Assembly (NCBI GenBank): GCA_963580285.1
Contig: OY757013.1
Coordinates: forward strand, 135,219,027 to 135,283,026
DNA length: 64,000 nt
Direction: 5' to 3'
Origin: Lucinisca nassula
Taxonomy: Eukaryota; Mollusca; Bivalvia; Lucinida; Lucinidae
The notes beneath the pieces are model-generated. The model was not told where the DNA came from. It did not search any database and was given only the letters and a program-made list of their open reading frames with translations. The stretch's first letter is position 1. Every line of letters begins with the position of its first letter. Positions 32,224 to 43,768 of this stretch are shown in pieces. The translations under genes and the position numbers were made by a program.

Positions 32224-33666
32224 CATTACAAAAGAAAATGCCTTTATAATTCTGACCCCTCAAACCCCACTTTTAAAACTGGGTTTTACGTTGATAAACC
32301 AATTTTTTCATATTTCTGCTTAAAAACATAGATTGTGGGTACTCGTTACAACCCCCTTAATGAGGCGGTTCTGTCGAGTGGTGGGCGGACGATTTGGCCA
32401 GCGGACGATTTGGCCCGGACGATTTGGCCTAGGACAATTCGGCCTAGGACAATTTGGCCAGCCAAAAATACCGGGTAGGACAATTTGGCCAAATTGATTT
32501 CTCCTAGCTTCTTGTTCTATCAATCATTTCATTAGCACTTTTTTTCATTTGGCTACATATTTTCATCAAATAATTCATGTTTTTTCAGTGATTTCATCTG
32601 CCATTTCTTGGCTTTGATGAGTGAAAACCATAGATTGACATAAGAGAAAATTGCACAGTTTGAGCAGTTTCTTCTTTTGACAATATATATTTTTTTATCA
32701 CACATCATAACATATTTTCTACTCATTTATAGTATCTGAGCCCAGTCAACACTATTTAGGTCATATTAGTAGTAGTGATCTCCATTGTTAAACATGCATG
32801 GAATCATTGAAATCTAACTTTCATGAAATCATGATACCTGTACTTTATATTGCACTTTGTTTATGGCACAAGAAACAAAGAAAACCTTTTGATTTTCTAT
32901 GATCTTTCAGTATTCCAACAAAAACTAATTTATCTTGTATTCCAACAAATAACTAAAAATTTCAATGCATACACAAACAAACAAACAAAACCAACAAAAT
33001 AAGTGTGGAATAGCTAATTAAGAAAGCAAGGAACCAAGACCAGTCAGCCAATCAGTTAGCCAATTAACCATGAATACAAGAAAATGTAATTAATCTTGTT
33101 TTCCAGCCACTTTAAACAAAACTTAAATTTATTTAGCATATTATTTAATTTTTTTTATTATTTTTTTTTTATTGTATTGTATTTTTTGTGTTTGGGGGGA
33201 TTAGAGTTAACCATCATTATTAATTTTCTCATAAAGAATATCTCAGGCCAAAAGTTATAGTTTAACAACAACAACAACAACAACAAAAAAAAAAAAAAAA
33301 AAAAAAACCTAATTGTTTAAAATCTTCTTTAAAATGTTCCTTCCACATATTCAAACATTACTGCATATTAAAAACAAATCTAAAACATTAAATTTTCAGT
33401 TTAAACTAGTCATTATATTAATCTGGCCAAATTGTCCTACCCAGTGTTTTTGGCTGGCCAAATTGTCCTAGGCCGAATTGTCCTAGGCCAAATCGTCCGG
33501 GCCAAATCGTCCGCTGGCCAAATCGTCCTACATTCCTGTCGAGTACCCACAATCTATATTTTGTGCAGAAATAAGACAAAGTCTTCTGTTTTATCTGAAA
33601 ACATTCTTCTTTTTTTTTTCGTGGGTAAACTTTACAAAGTATTTGAACAGGCGTGTTTTTGTAATG
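32224..33666 (+). mobile_element. Foldback MITE family A, copy A7, split at its hairpin tip
   Basis: CATTACAAAAGAAAATGCC left end and AGGCGTGTTTTTGTAATG right end. The hairpin left arm ends GAGGCGGTTCTGTCGAG at 32,378 and resumes CTGTCGAGTACCCAC at 33,536. The interruption is element H. Confidence 0.78.
32379..33535. mobile_element. Element H: 1.16-kb insertion with GGACGATTTGGCC terminal repeats
   Basis: Long inverted ends of about 110 bp are made of 4-5 degenerate copies of GGACRATTTGGCC (left 32,385-32,495; right 33,424-33,530). CTGTCGAG (8 bp) is duplicated at 32,371-32,378 and 33,536-33,543, and excision restores the host hairpin. The interior is AT-rich with (CAA)n and a poly-A tract (33,265-33,306) and has no coding frame. 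8-bp duplications suggest a hAT-like transposase in trans. Confidence 0.8.
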
Positions 33667-33798
33667 ATTCTATATTTTATCAACCATCTTTTCTATATTT
33701 CTTTTGAGTTCAGGATTTCTCCACATTGGTTGAAACTGTGTATCTGTTTTCTAGAATATCTAAAATATTTTCAGAGCCAAATTTTCTAATGTAAATAT

Positions 33799-33943
33799 AG
33801 AAGGACTAAGCATGCCCAGGTAAAGTGTCATTTCATCTGAATGTCTGGTAATAGCCCCATAAAATTGGAAACAGCGTCTCCAAAATGACTTAGTGTTGAC
33901 AGGGACGTTAGATCTCAAGTAAAACAAACAAACAAACAAAAAA
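33799..33943 (+). mobile_element. SINE-like retroposon S, copy S6 (3' part)
   Basis: CATTTCATCTGAATGTCTGG, AATTGGAAACAGCGTCTCC and GTGTTGACAGGGACGTTAG followed by (CAAA)n. Only the 3' half remains. Confidence 0.68.
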
Positions 33944-34979
33944 AAAACACCGTGATCTGATTCTTCACTGTCCACGCATAAGTTTCTACAGTATTAAGTT
34001 ACATGTATGTGCCCAAGCTTGTGATATTCGATATTACCTTTCTTTAACCCATATATGACAGTGGAATCTTCTACTTTATAAGTTTGGAGTGGTCCATTTC
34101 AAAATGACATAAATAGTGTTGACGGGGCATCCGATCTGAGTCTAAACTTTTTACCGCTGTCCCACAAATGGGCGCTTGGCATATATGGGTTAAATGTGGA
34201 AATGAGAAATAAAACGCAAAGATGTTTATTGGCCCCTTATGTGGGAATAGACAATGTCTGTAGGATCCCTGTCATTTAATTAATCCTTACTCTGGAAAAC
34301 ATGAAACAATGTAAATCCAGATCTGGATCTACACTGTCATTCAGTTTGCGAATTTTAAATGAATGCAATATGTGAAGTAATTTGTGTGGACTCTAATCAG
34401 TCTGATCAGGTCCCACATTGTTTGCAAAATTGACTTTCAAAGTTACAAGCAGACGACAAAGCAGACAAAATTGCTGTGATTGACATCTTATGGGTTAATT
34501 ATTCAGCAGGATAATGAAAAACTGCATCTGAAATTGTCATTTGTTTATGTTGTCTGCTGCTCTTCTGGTAAACTTTTCAAAACATATTTTCAAACTTTTC
34601 AAACATATTTATGCGTATAGTCAATCAGTGTGGACCCTGATCGGACTTCTCCAAGAGGAGCAGTCTGATTAGGTTCCATATTGTTTGAAAAATTGAAAAT
34701 TTGACTTCTAAAATTACCAGCAGATGGTTCAAAACAGGTTGTGGATACTCGTTAGAACTGACTCAATGAGGCGGTTCTTTCAAATTCCCACTTCCTTTTT
34801 CAGAAGCCGAAATAAACAAATATATATGTGATAATTGCCAGTTTAAAGTTATGAGCAGGTTGTGGATGCTTATTAGAGCTGTCTCAATGAGGCGATTCTA
34901 ATAAGTTCCCACTTAATAATTTTTGAAGCAGAAATAAAAAAGAAAAACTCGTCAACAGCCAATAGCCATGTTAAAGCCA
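33944..34979. other. Degenerate hairpin fragments
   Basis: 34,085-34,125 echoes the S 3' end. 34,260-34,510 and 34,540-34,690 keep CTGATCAG / CAGTCTGATTAGG and GACGACAAAGCAGAC words of the TTAA-type MITEs. 34,733-34,800 and 34,855-34,925 are two isolated A/B hairpins (GTTAGAACTGACTC / GAGGCGGTTC). No gene seen. Confidence 0.5.
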
Positions 34980-35249
34980 TGAACAGGTTATGGGTACTCA
35001 TTAGAACTGTCTCAATGAGGCGATTCTAACTAGTTCCCGCATTCATTTTTCTTTATTTTTTCGCCCAAAAACATAGATTGTGGGTACGCGTTAGAACCGC
35101 CGCACTGACGCGGTTATAACGAGTTCCCACAATGTATGTTTTGGCCAGAAATATAAAAATAAAAATCAGATTTATTATCTGATTTTTTTGTCTATTATTA
35201 GGTGGTAAAATTTTCAATATATTTGAATAGGTGTGTTTTCTTAGTAATG
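34980..35249 (+). mobile_element. Foldback MITE family A, copy A8
   Basis: Hairpin GGGTACGCGTTAGAACCGCC / GCGGTTATAACGAGTTCCC, then GAATAGGTGTGTTTTCTTAG right end. The left module is replaced by another half hairpin. Confidence 0.62.
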
Positions 35250-35774
35250 TACTGTAATGATAAAAATATTTTCTATGGCAAACGAAGATTCTAAGTTCAT
35301 CTGCTTTGCTAGATCTCAATCAAAATGATAATACTCCAGGGGCCAGTTTCATCAAAGCATTTGCGACGTATTTTCGTCTTAAAAAGATCGTACGAAGTTC
35401 TTACGACAAAAATCCTGTTTCATCAAAAGTTAAAGATCTGCGATGTTCGCAGATTTTGTCGTAATTCTGAGATGAATATTTAGACATCGCACATTGAAAT
35501 TTTCGTCTTAAACTTTGGACATGTCACGACCATACGGGCAGCATAGGATAAAGCTCTTGAGTAACATTGTAAAAAGGGTGGTACGTAATATACTATTTCG
35601 CTTACCTTCGCAGATCACGCCCATTAGTTATGTAAGCCCATGCAATGAAGACCCTCGAAACTGAACCCTTTGTTATAATCTTTAGTTTGGGTTTGGGGTG
35701 GGGATTTTCTTAGTTGTTTTTAGAGATTGAGGGTACTCGTTAGAAGCGCCTCTTGATAACTGGTTAACCGGTTA

Positions 35775-35960
35775 GAAGTTAAAAGCCTGCCCAAGAAAAG
35801 TGGTGCGAGTGGGACCGCTCCTTAAACCCTAGCGGTTTCTTTGGTCGGTAGGGTTTATAATGTCACTTCATCTCAATGCCGGGTAAAAGCCCAACAAAAT
35901 CGGGAGCAGGGTCTCCATAATGGCCTAAAATATATGTACATTGGGGGGGACTTAAGAACC
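35775..35960 (+). mobile_element. SINE-like retroposon S, copy S7 (degenerate)
   Basis: GTTAAAAGCCTGCCCAAG, GTGGTGCGAGTGGGACCGC, CATCTCAATGCCGGGTAAAA and GCAGGGTCTCCATAATGGCC keep the S order without the tail. Confidence 0.58.
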
Positions 35961-37061
35961 AACGCGTTTAGGTAGTTTCTAACGATTACCCACAATCTGC
36001 GATTAGACTTTTGATTAAAATGAAGACTCAGTGTACCTCAAATTAACACATATGCCCCCGCCCAGGGACCATCCTCACCAAGAAAAACAGCATGTTGCCA
36101 ACAAAAAAAAAAAAAAAGACAGTATTGCTCGGCTGGAAAACTGTCCTTCAGAACATCGGCGTAGGTGTGGGTAATGGCGTTTAAATATTGGAAAAAAAGT
36201 GTGAATCATCATACCAGATATGAACAAAACACATAAAAAAATAAATTACCAAATGTGGCATTGACCTTGAGTTTTGATTTTCCTGCCCTTTCAAGGTTAT
36301 TTCGTTTATTTCGAGCCGATCATTAATCAGATGCGGGCGATAACTAAACGGAGTAGCCGGAGAAACGACCTGTATCTTTCGTCATATCAAATACGAACTA
36401 AATATATTAAATGGGTAGGGAAATGTGAGTTCTTATTAAAAACGTTGACACTAAAATTCTAAGTCTGTGACCTTGACCTTGAGGCCATGGGCATTGGCGC
36501 GATTATGCTAAAAATTATGAGTGTGACCTTGACCTTGACCCCATGGGGACTGGCGCGGCTATCTGAATAAAACTTGTATATCTATCATCGTACCAAATAT
36601 GAACCAAATCCATTATATGATTTTAAAAATAATTTCAACATTTAAAGTTTTCTAATCCATAACTTGACCTAGAGGTCATAGGGGCCAGTGTATTGCTGAA
36701 TAAACATTTTGACCTATACATACCATCACCATTTCATCATATACTCTGGAAAATATGAGCTCTTAAAATATTAGGTTCTTCCTGGTACAATGCCTTAACC
36801 TGAGGATACAGGATCACGTACGTACACTCCGTGCGGTAGGACGTACGTACATGGGCGTACGTTCGTATGTACGAAAACCTTGAATGTCGACGGCGTGGGG
36901 AGGGGGTCGTGGTCTTGCGTACTGTCATTTCGTCTATGTGCAGGCAATTGGATAATTGTGTATACATGTAGCTATAGAATTTAAAATCAGTCATGCTGTA
37001 GTATCTATGTTGCAAATGAACTGAATTTATGTTTCATTGAAAGGCTGGACGTTTGGTTGGT

Positions 37062-37597
37062 TGATTGGAGGTTTAACGTCCCTTTCAACATTGTATAGGT
37101 CATTTTGGAGACGTTGCTTCCAATTTTGTGGGACTTTTACCCGACACTGAGATGAAATGACATCTCAAGCCCCGTCGCCCAATGAAACCAATAGGGTTTA
37201 TTAAACGTCACTTCAGCTGGTATCTAGGAATGCGTCGCGGCCGTAAAAAATCTCCCTGCCCTCCATCATAGTGTAGTTTATATTTTCTTGTCCTTTGGGA
37301 TCACTGATTCCATTGTGGAATTCTGAAAATATTTAAGGGTCACTGATGGTTCCTAATTGGCCGAAACGAGCTAGTCCGGTCCAGAAAACATGTACACTTC
37401 ATATTTTCAAGTTCAGTGGTGTATTCCTTGCTTCCAAAGGATATCCCTTTTATAGAACATATTTATAAGCATGGACGGACCGACTCGCACCGCTTTGCCT
37501 GGGCAGGCTCGTGTGCAGTCGGTTTCAGCTCTGCGTGGAAGCATCATGCAGCCCATCTATTTCTTTACGCCCCGATGGGCGGGGGTCGAAAGAAAGG
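37062..37597 (-). mobile_element. SINE-like retroposon S, copy S8, interrupted
   Basis: The 3' half is at 37,062-37,202 (reverse) and the 5' half at 37,460-37,597. A 257-bp insert at 37,203-37,459 separates them. TTTA appears on both sides of the insert. The insert itself (GTCACTTCAGCTGG ... GGATATCCC) is not recognised. Confidence 0.65.
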
Positions 37598-37769
37598 CTC
37601 GACGGCCTGACAGACGAACAATCAATTAAAAAATATTTGCTATAGACCTGTCACCATTGCCAACAACAAACCGGAACTGAAAACTGATATACGTAAAATA
37701 CGAACACTTACAGAGGCTACGTCAGGTAACGTTATATGCGGCATCCTTATTAAACAACGTCATGCATTG

Positions 37770-37935
37770 ACGTTTTGTATTAAAATCGTGCAAAAACTGT
37801 GTTTTAAGTTCATACGATAAATTGAATCTTGTATTCATGCTCTTGCATTTCTGAATTTATTAAAATGAGCGTGAAAAAGTAATAAAATGCTCTGCGAAGT
37901 CTCACGTTAACTGATATTATAAACAACTCAACAAT
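37770..37935. mobile_element. MITE 'E' fragment, copy 3
   Basis: TTCATACGATAAATTGAATC, CTGAATTTATTAAAATGAGC and AATAAAATGCTCTGCGAAG follow the order of E copy 1 (4,570-4,680). The rest is lost. Confidence 0.5.
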
Positions 37936-38744
37936 ACACGGGTCGTGTACTCATGCTGAAGAACCGCCCATCCCCATCCCCAGCTCCACCCCAACCCCGC
38001 CGCCCCGCATTTACTGACAAACGCGCTCGTAAAAGGTTCATTATGACAACGTTAAATCAACGCTTGTCTGACGTCACGACGTCCACAAAACAGATCAACT
38101 CACCATTGTTACAGTGGGAAATGGGTCCAGATAATAAATATCTGTATCTTACGATAATGAAATGGAAACACAAGTTTGAAACAACGTAGAATCAACGTTG
38201 AATCACATTGATTCAACGTTGCTTGTACTGAATATACATCTGGGTCCACCGGACCAATAATCTTAAAACGTGTTATCTACTTTACACGGCTATTTCAAGA
38301 CGGCACGTGATCACGCATGTGACAATTAGTGGCCCTGTTTAAGCGCATATTCAAAATTGCGACATATTTTAGTGAAACGCAAATTTAGCTCGTGCGAACA
38401 CTTTGCGATGTTTTGATGAAACTGACGTACGCAGTTCTTTAAAAAGTGCGTAAGAACAATTTAAGATTAATCGTACGATGTTTATTGATGAAACTGGCCC
38501 CAGGATATCATATATCACAAACCATTTCTCTTATCACCTACCAATAAATGACCACTTGAACCTCAGGGGATTATGGCTGTTAAGGTGATGGTATTCATCT
38601 GACAATAACAATAACTAATAACAATAGTAACATAAATATTTCTACTTCATTGAAATAAATAATGAAATAAAAACTACTACAATTACGAATTACAGCCAAG
38701 CATGCTAGAGGTTTAAAATTAGACAGTGCAGTACCAGACTGAAA

Positions 38745-39125
38745 TGTTTATCCTAGTAAAGGTATACACATCTGTTCATTTTGTACCAGAAACCCCAAAA
38801 CGGGCAGTTGGCAAACAGTGCAGGCCCAGATCAGACGCCACAGAAAGGGGCGTCTGTTCAGGGCCTACACTTTTTTACTTTGAGGTGGACTCGGACTATA
38901 TGTAGGGAGAAAGATTCATTTGGTACGATCCTTTTTTGTACCAAATGGAATCTTCCTCCTTATATGTACCAGGGCTCCATTTCAAGGTTTAAGGGTGTCG
39001 GGGTGTGTTTTCATCAAGGTATATTTGGGGAATGACTGAACTTTTAGCAAACAGTGGAGGCCCTGATCAGACGCCCCATTCTGCGGCGTCTGATCTGGGC
39101 CTGCACTGTTTGCAAAAGGGAAATT
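38745..39125. mobile_element. Hairpin elements with GCAGGCCCAGATCAGACGCC stem
   Basis: Two neighbouring stems: 38,815-38,875 (CAGATCAGACGCC / GGCGTCTGTTCAGGGCC) and 39,045-39,115 (GATCAGACGCCCC / GGCGTCTGATCTGGGCC). Each is flanked by GCAAACAGTG-type words. TTTTGTACCAAATGGAATC links this to 30,050. Confidence 0.6.
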
Positions 39126-39307
39126 TTCATGAATGAATATTCAGTTGCCATATGCTTAGGCAATTAGTGAGGCTTATCAGTGTGAACCTGAGATTTATTG
39201 AAGTTCATTTTAACAAATGAAAATAAACAGAGCTGTTGTTCTGGAGAGGCTAAAATGTCCATACCTGGATTTTCGGGGCACTTAAATATAGTATAACCTG
39301 AAATTCA

Positions 39308-39802
39308 TTAACCCTTATCCCGCTGAACATGACAAATCCTAACTTTGCAAACAGCATAGATCCTGATCAGATGGTTAATGATTGTTTGATTTGAGGTTTA
39401 ATGTCCCCGTCAACACTGTAAAGGTCATTTTGGAGACGTTGCTTCCAATTTTGTGGGACTTTTACCCGACATTGAGATGAAATGACATCTCAAGCCCTGT
39501 CGCCCAATGAAACCAATAGGGTTTATTAGCATGGTTCACCACAGTTCCTGTACAGGCTTAGATCCTCTAAGCAGTTTACCAGTACTAGTGTGCGGGCCGG
39601 ATTCAGCTCTGCGTGGAAACATCATGCAGCCCATATATTTCTTCAAGCCCCTATGGGCGGGGGCTGTTTCATCTGGTCAGGATCTACACTGTTTTTCATC
39701 CAATTTGTGAATTGAATGAATACATAACCTTTAACGATTTGAATGGTTGATATCCAGAAATGGGTATGCTAAAATTAATTTATTCAGCGGGATAAGGGCT
39801 AA
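39308..39802. mobile_element. TTAA-type MITE P4 interrupted by SINE-like copy S9
   Basis: TTAACCCTTATCCCGCTGAA at left and TTCAGCGGGATAAGGGCTAA at right. The hairpin CAGCATAGATCCTGATCAG is separated by S9 from its partner CTGGTCAGGATCTACACTG. Confidence 0.75.
39388..39668 (-). mobile_element. SINE-like retroposon S, copy S9
   Basis: Reverse orientation: TTTGATTTGAGGTTTAATG to CCCTATGGGCGGGGG. Nearly complete, with a small deletion after the AGCATG word. It sits in the hairpin of P4. Confidence 0.75.
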
Positions 39803-40194
39803 CAATGATCATTTTGAAATTATGGGATATAACCTGTCATTCTACATTTTTTTTTTTTGTCATGCCATTTGCATCAGCATGATGAAAATAAATAAATAAA
39901 TAAAAAAAAAAACAGATAACAAATTAAGTAACATATTCATTCACCTGTTCTAATCCATATATGTACTTCTGTATAACTGTTAAGACTTCTAGTCAACTAG
40001 AAGTTAACTAAAGTTAACTCCCTAGTTAACAAAAGCGGGAAATGGAGTTGACTAGGAGTTAACTCCATGTCTGAATGTAGTTGACTTGGAGTAGGTGTCA
40101 AGAATCGTCTGAATGGTACTGTATTTTGTATTACACTTTACATGAAACTAAGCGAAACGACGTTTGAAATTGTGGAGCCTTGTGGAACGTTTAT

Positions 40195-40468
40195 ATTATG
40201 CCTATATAAATTTACGGCCGGAATAATGAAATTTTTTAAATGAAAAAAAAAAAAAAAAAGAAAAAAAAAAAGATTTTTTTCATACTTCTGCTAAAACGTG
40301 GGTAAAACACAATCGCCTCATCTAACGAGTACCCACAATCTATGGTTTAGAGCGGAAATAACAAAAATAACAATAATGTGTATTCCTGAAAACCCCAGTT
40401 TACTATATACAAGTGGGGTTCGAGTGGGGGGAGTTGTCGAAATTACATAGGCGTGTTTCCGTGATATG
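40195..40468 (+). mobile_element. Foldback MITE family A, copy A9 (degenerate)
   Basis: ATTATGCCTATATAAATTTAC left and CATAGGCGTGTTTCCGTGAT right. The hairpin is deleted on its left arm (only CGCCTC / TAACGAGTACCCACAATC remains). Confidence 0.6.
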
Positions 40469-40997
40469 AAGCTTTTATACAATGTGCAACTAAATGCATG
40501 ATACTGTTGTGTAAGATCGGGCTTACGCAATATCATGGGGTTACGTCTGTAAAAATGACAATTTTAGATGAAATGTTTTATTTATTTATTTATTTTTTTT
40601 TTCGTTTTTTTTTTATCATTATTTCTGCTCGAAACACAGTGATTAATGGTACTAGTTATAGAAGCCATTTTAATCAGTATCCCCACTCTTTCTTTAAGAG
40701 CTGAAATAAGAAAACAATAAAGAAAATGATGTAAATATTCGGCGCAAAGTAAGAATCAGCACAATTCCGGAATTGTCCTGCGCAAAGAAAGAATTTGATT
40801 TAGGGGAAAGATGGAACGAGAATTAAAACAGGCCGTGTCTCCTTCTACCAACTTACAACGTCCCTATAATGTTAGAATTCTTCCCGGCAGGCACCTTCCT
40901 TCCATATATTCTAGAAACCATTGTGACGAATTCTGTTTTTTTCTTTCGTTTCTACTAACGCTTTGCTGTCTTTCTTAGATAGATTAGATCGACTGGC

Positions 40998-40998
40998 C

Positions 40999-41074
<76 letters not shown>

Positions 41075-41079
41075 TAGAT

Positions 41080-41129
<50 letters not shown>
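40998..41129 (+). repeat. (GATA)n microsatellite
   Basis: About 32 GATA units with a single GATATAGATATA interruption near 41,075. The reverse-strand open frame of Tyr-Leu-Ser-Ile repeats is its translation and is not a gene. Confidence 0.97.
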
Positions 41130-41394
41130 TTTCTGCTCGCTTCGGTGTAAATACATTATGAATATTTTCCTTTGAAATTCAAAATATTTGCAAGGGAATT
41201 TCTGAGAAATTTGAATCACGAATCAAGCATAGCGTCGAGGTCACAATACAATTTAATATCTTATCAGCTAAACCCCGTGGGCACATGGGTATACATTATT
41301 TTTCATACTTCTCCATGTGTGGGCACTAATGAAGCAGTTCTAACGAGGACTCGCAAACGGGCCGCACGAAATACCCCAAGTCACCCCAAGTCCC

Positions 41395-41925
41395 GGAATT
41401 ACCCCAAGTCCCCTATATCTAGCCTGGATATGGGTATTTCGGAAATAATTATGATGTGTGTGATAGAATATTACAATTTTGACCAAAAAAATCAACTTTG
41501 ATGATTTTGAGTCATTAATAGGTGTTAATTATCTAATAATATGTTTACCGCACATATCGCAAACGTTTATATGGATATCAATATTGCTGCAACTCCTACC
41601 GAAATACGTATTTTTAACTAGTTGAATTTTTGCTCAAAATCATTAGAATTAAAGCAAAGTAGAAACCATTCTTCCTGACTCGGAAAAGTACACGGGGTGG
41701 GAACTTACCTGCTGGGGCCATAGACAGTAGCAGTTACATGATATATTAAAGCTCTAGGATTATCATTACAATCTATACGCGGTAACAAATTATTAGATAA
41801 TTGACACCTACTAATGACTCAACATCATCAAAGTTGATTTTTTGGGGATCAAAATAGTCATATTCTATCATAAACATGAAATGCATTTCCGCAACACCCA
41901 CATCCAGGCTAGATATAGAGGATCT
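41395..41925. mobile_element. Inverted-repeat element F with arms of about 140 bp
   Basis: CTATATCTAGCCTGGAT, TCAACTTTGATGATTTTGAG and GGTGTTAATTATCTAATAAT on the left mirror ATTATTAGATAATTGACACC, CATCATCAAAGTTGA and ATCCAGGCTAGATATAG on the right. The 100-bp centre is unique. The preceding CGAAATACCCCAAGTC block recurs at 42,765. Confidence 0.75.
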
Positions 41926-41934
41926 TACATGAGT

Positions 41935-42290
41935 GTTCGTGTATTATTGAATTTATTAAACGAGTTGAGAAAAGGGGATAAAATGCGAGGCTTTGCCGAG
42001 CATTTTATCCCCTTTTCGCAACGCGTTTAATAAATTCAATAATACACGAGCACAAATGTAAGATTCTATTTATCATATGACGGAATTATTTCATCTGTTC
42101 CCAATTATCGCATGAAAACGTTATCATTTCGCCTTAAGAAAACGAGACGTTATTATGGACAACGTCGGTTAGTGTTATGCAACGTAACCAGCTAATTTGC
42201 ATATTTAATCCACTAGTAAATTACCGAATTTATTACATGACGTTATTACACTCTCAGTCGCGACGTCATATGATAAATAGAGATTAATAC
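41935..42290 (-). mobile_element. Foldback MITE 'E', copy 2
   Basis: The hairpin (GGGGATAAAATGCGAGGC ... GAGCATTTTATCCCC) lies at left, then AACGTAACCAGCTAATTTGC, and the CGCGACGTCATATGATA end is at right. Reverse complement of copy 1. Confidence 0.68.
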
Positions 42291-42433
42291 ATCTTTAGTT
42301 TAAAATACGGGAAATATTTCCCGAGAGACTTGCAAATCAAGTAAACAAACGAGTGCGAACGCACGAGTTTGTCTATAAGATATCCAAGTCTCGAGGGAAA
42401 TATTTCCAGTATTTTAAACTAAAGATACATTAA
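42291..42433. repeat. Inverted repeat with TTTAGTTTAAAATAC arms
   Basis: ATCTTTAGTTTAAAATACGG and GAAATATTTCCCGAGAG mirror CTCGAGGGAAATATTTCC and GTATTTTAAACTAAAGAT. Loop about 60 bp with CGAGTGCGAACGCACGAG. 42,434-43,503 to the right is AT-rich and unassigned. Confidence 0.72.
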
Positions 42434-43503
42434 TTTATATATTACATTTATTAAAAAAAAAACGTATTTTGCCTTTCTGACGTCTAAAACTGCGTAATTT
42501 GCGCTATGACGTTAAGTCATTTGTCCCGATTTTGGCGCGTCATGGTGCGTGGTGACGTTCGAAGGAAATAAATCCCCGTCAGAAAGTAATATTTTCCCAG
42601 TAGGAAAATATTATTTTCATTTCCCTAAAAATAGCACCAAAAATATTATATATGACGTTATTAAACTCTCAGACACAATGTTATATGATAAAATATGTTT
42701 TTTGCTTATAATGTGATTTATTTTCTTATGTCTGTTCTAAACACAGTTTGCGAGCGGCCGCACGAAATACCCCAAGTCCCACCCCAAGTCCCCTATTTAT
42801 CTTATGACGTCGCTGTTATACAGTAGCTAACGACATCATATAAAAATTTTAATAACACTTAGGCGCGAAGATGTAACGTCACTGACGACATCCGTGACCA
42901 CTGGGCATTTTCTTTTTGAAATAATGTTAATTTTTAAAGCGATAAGATCCAATTTTAAATGGTCATATGATTAACAGAACATTATACTTGTGGTCATTTC
43001 ATATGAAAAAAATGGCTCGTTTCATAAAATTCATACGAAATGACCCCTCGTGTACGATCCGCTATGTAATAAAATGGATGATCCACGAGTGGATTGGATA
43101 TGCAAATAATCTTGCAGAAAGCCGTTTTTCTACTTGGTGCTTTACATAGAAGGAGTAAATTAACAAAGTTTTGTGATGATTTAATGCAAAACCATTTTTT
43201 CGTAAATACCTGCGCAAATTTTTTTTATTCTAGTCATCGGACTTTTAAAAGCAAATAGTTATGCTTTCTCCCGTGGTCGAAATGAATGCAAATTGTGCAG
43301 AAATTTGTATGGTAGGCAGATTATCAACAAGTTCCGCTTGTTTTTTTTTTTTTTTGTTTGTTTTGTTTTTATTTTTCTGAAATTTTCACAATAGTGTTGT
43401 CGAACATCAGTAATTCAAAATTCAGCAAAGAAAAGTAAAAATGTTTTCTTCGACAAAACTAGCCCTGTAACCACCACTTTTTTATAGAAAGGACGTTGAA
43501 TTT

Positions 43504-43768
43504 CATTACGAAAACACGCCTATTCACATATATTGAACATTTTACCTCCAAAAAATGAAAATTTTCAGATAAAAATTCTGATATTTTTCATATTTCTGCT
43601 CAAAAACATAGATTGTGGGTACTCGTTAGAACCGCCTCAGTGAGTACCCACTATCTATGTTTTTGAACAGAAATAAGACAAATAATGAATACCCCTGAAA
43701 ACCCCAGTTTTACTATATAAAAGTGGGGTTTCAGAGGGTCAAAATTATATAGGCGTGTTTTCGTGATG
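43504..43768 (+). mobile_element. Foldback MITE family A, copy A10
   Basis: CATTACGAAAACACGCCTAT and ATAGGCGTGTTTTCGTGATG are a clear inverted terminal repeat of about 20 bp. The hairpin tip is deleted (GAACCGCCTCAGTGAGTACCC). Confidence 0.82.

Larger units (their letters stand above)
35339..38501. mobile_element. Element D: region bounded by GGGGCCAGTTTCATCAA ends
   Basis: GGGGCCAGTTTCATCAA at 35,339 and its reverse complement at 38,485-38,501, with inner matches (CGTACGA, GTTCTTACG, GTTTCATCAAAA, TGTTCGCA) in the same order. No clear target duplication, so it may be one 3.16-kb element or two solo ends. Inside are S7, S8 and an E-like fragment. 35,965-36,720 holds GACCTTGACC repeats, and 36,800-36,880 has ACGTACGTAC repeats. 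Confidence 0.45.

Noticed and set aside
37953..38189. 78-codon frame with a proline-rich start
   Set aside because: No domain or signal. It lies in a mosaic of MITE fragments.
40911..41219. 102-codon frame rich in Tyr-Leu-Ser-Ile
   Set aside because: It is the (GATA)n microsatellite read on the minus strand.
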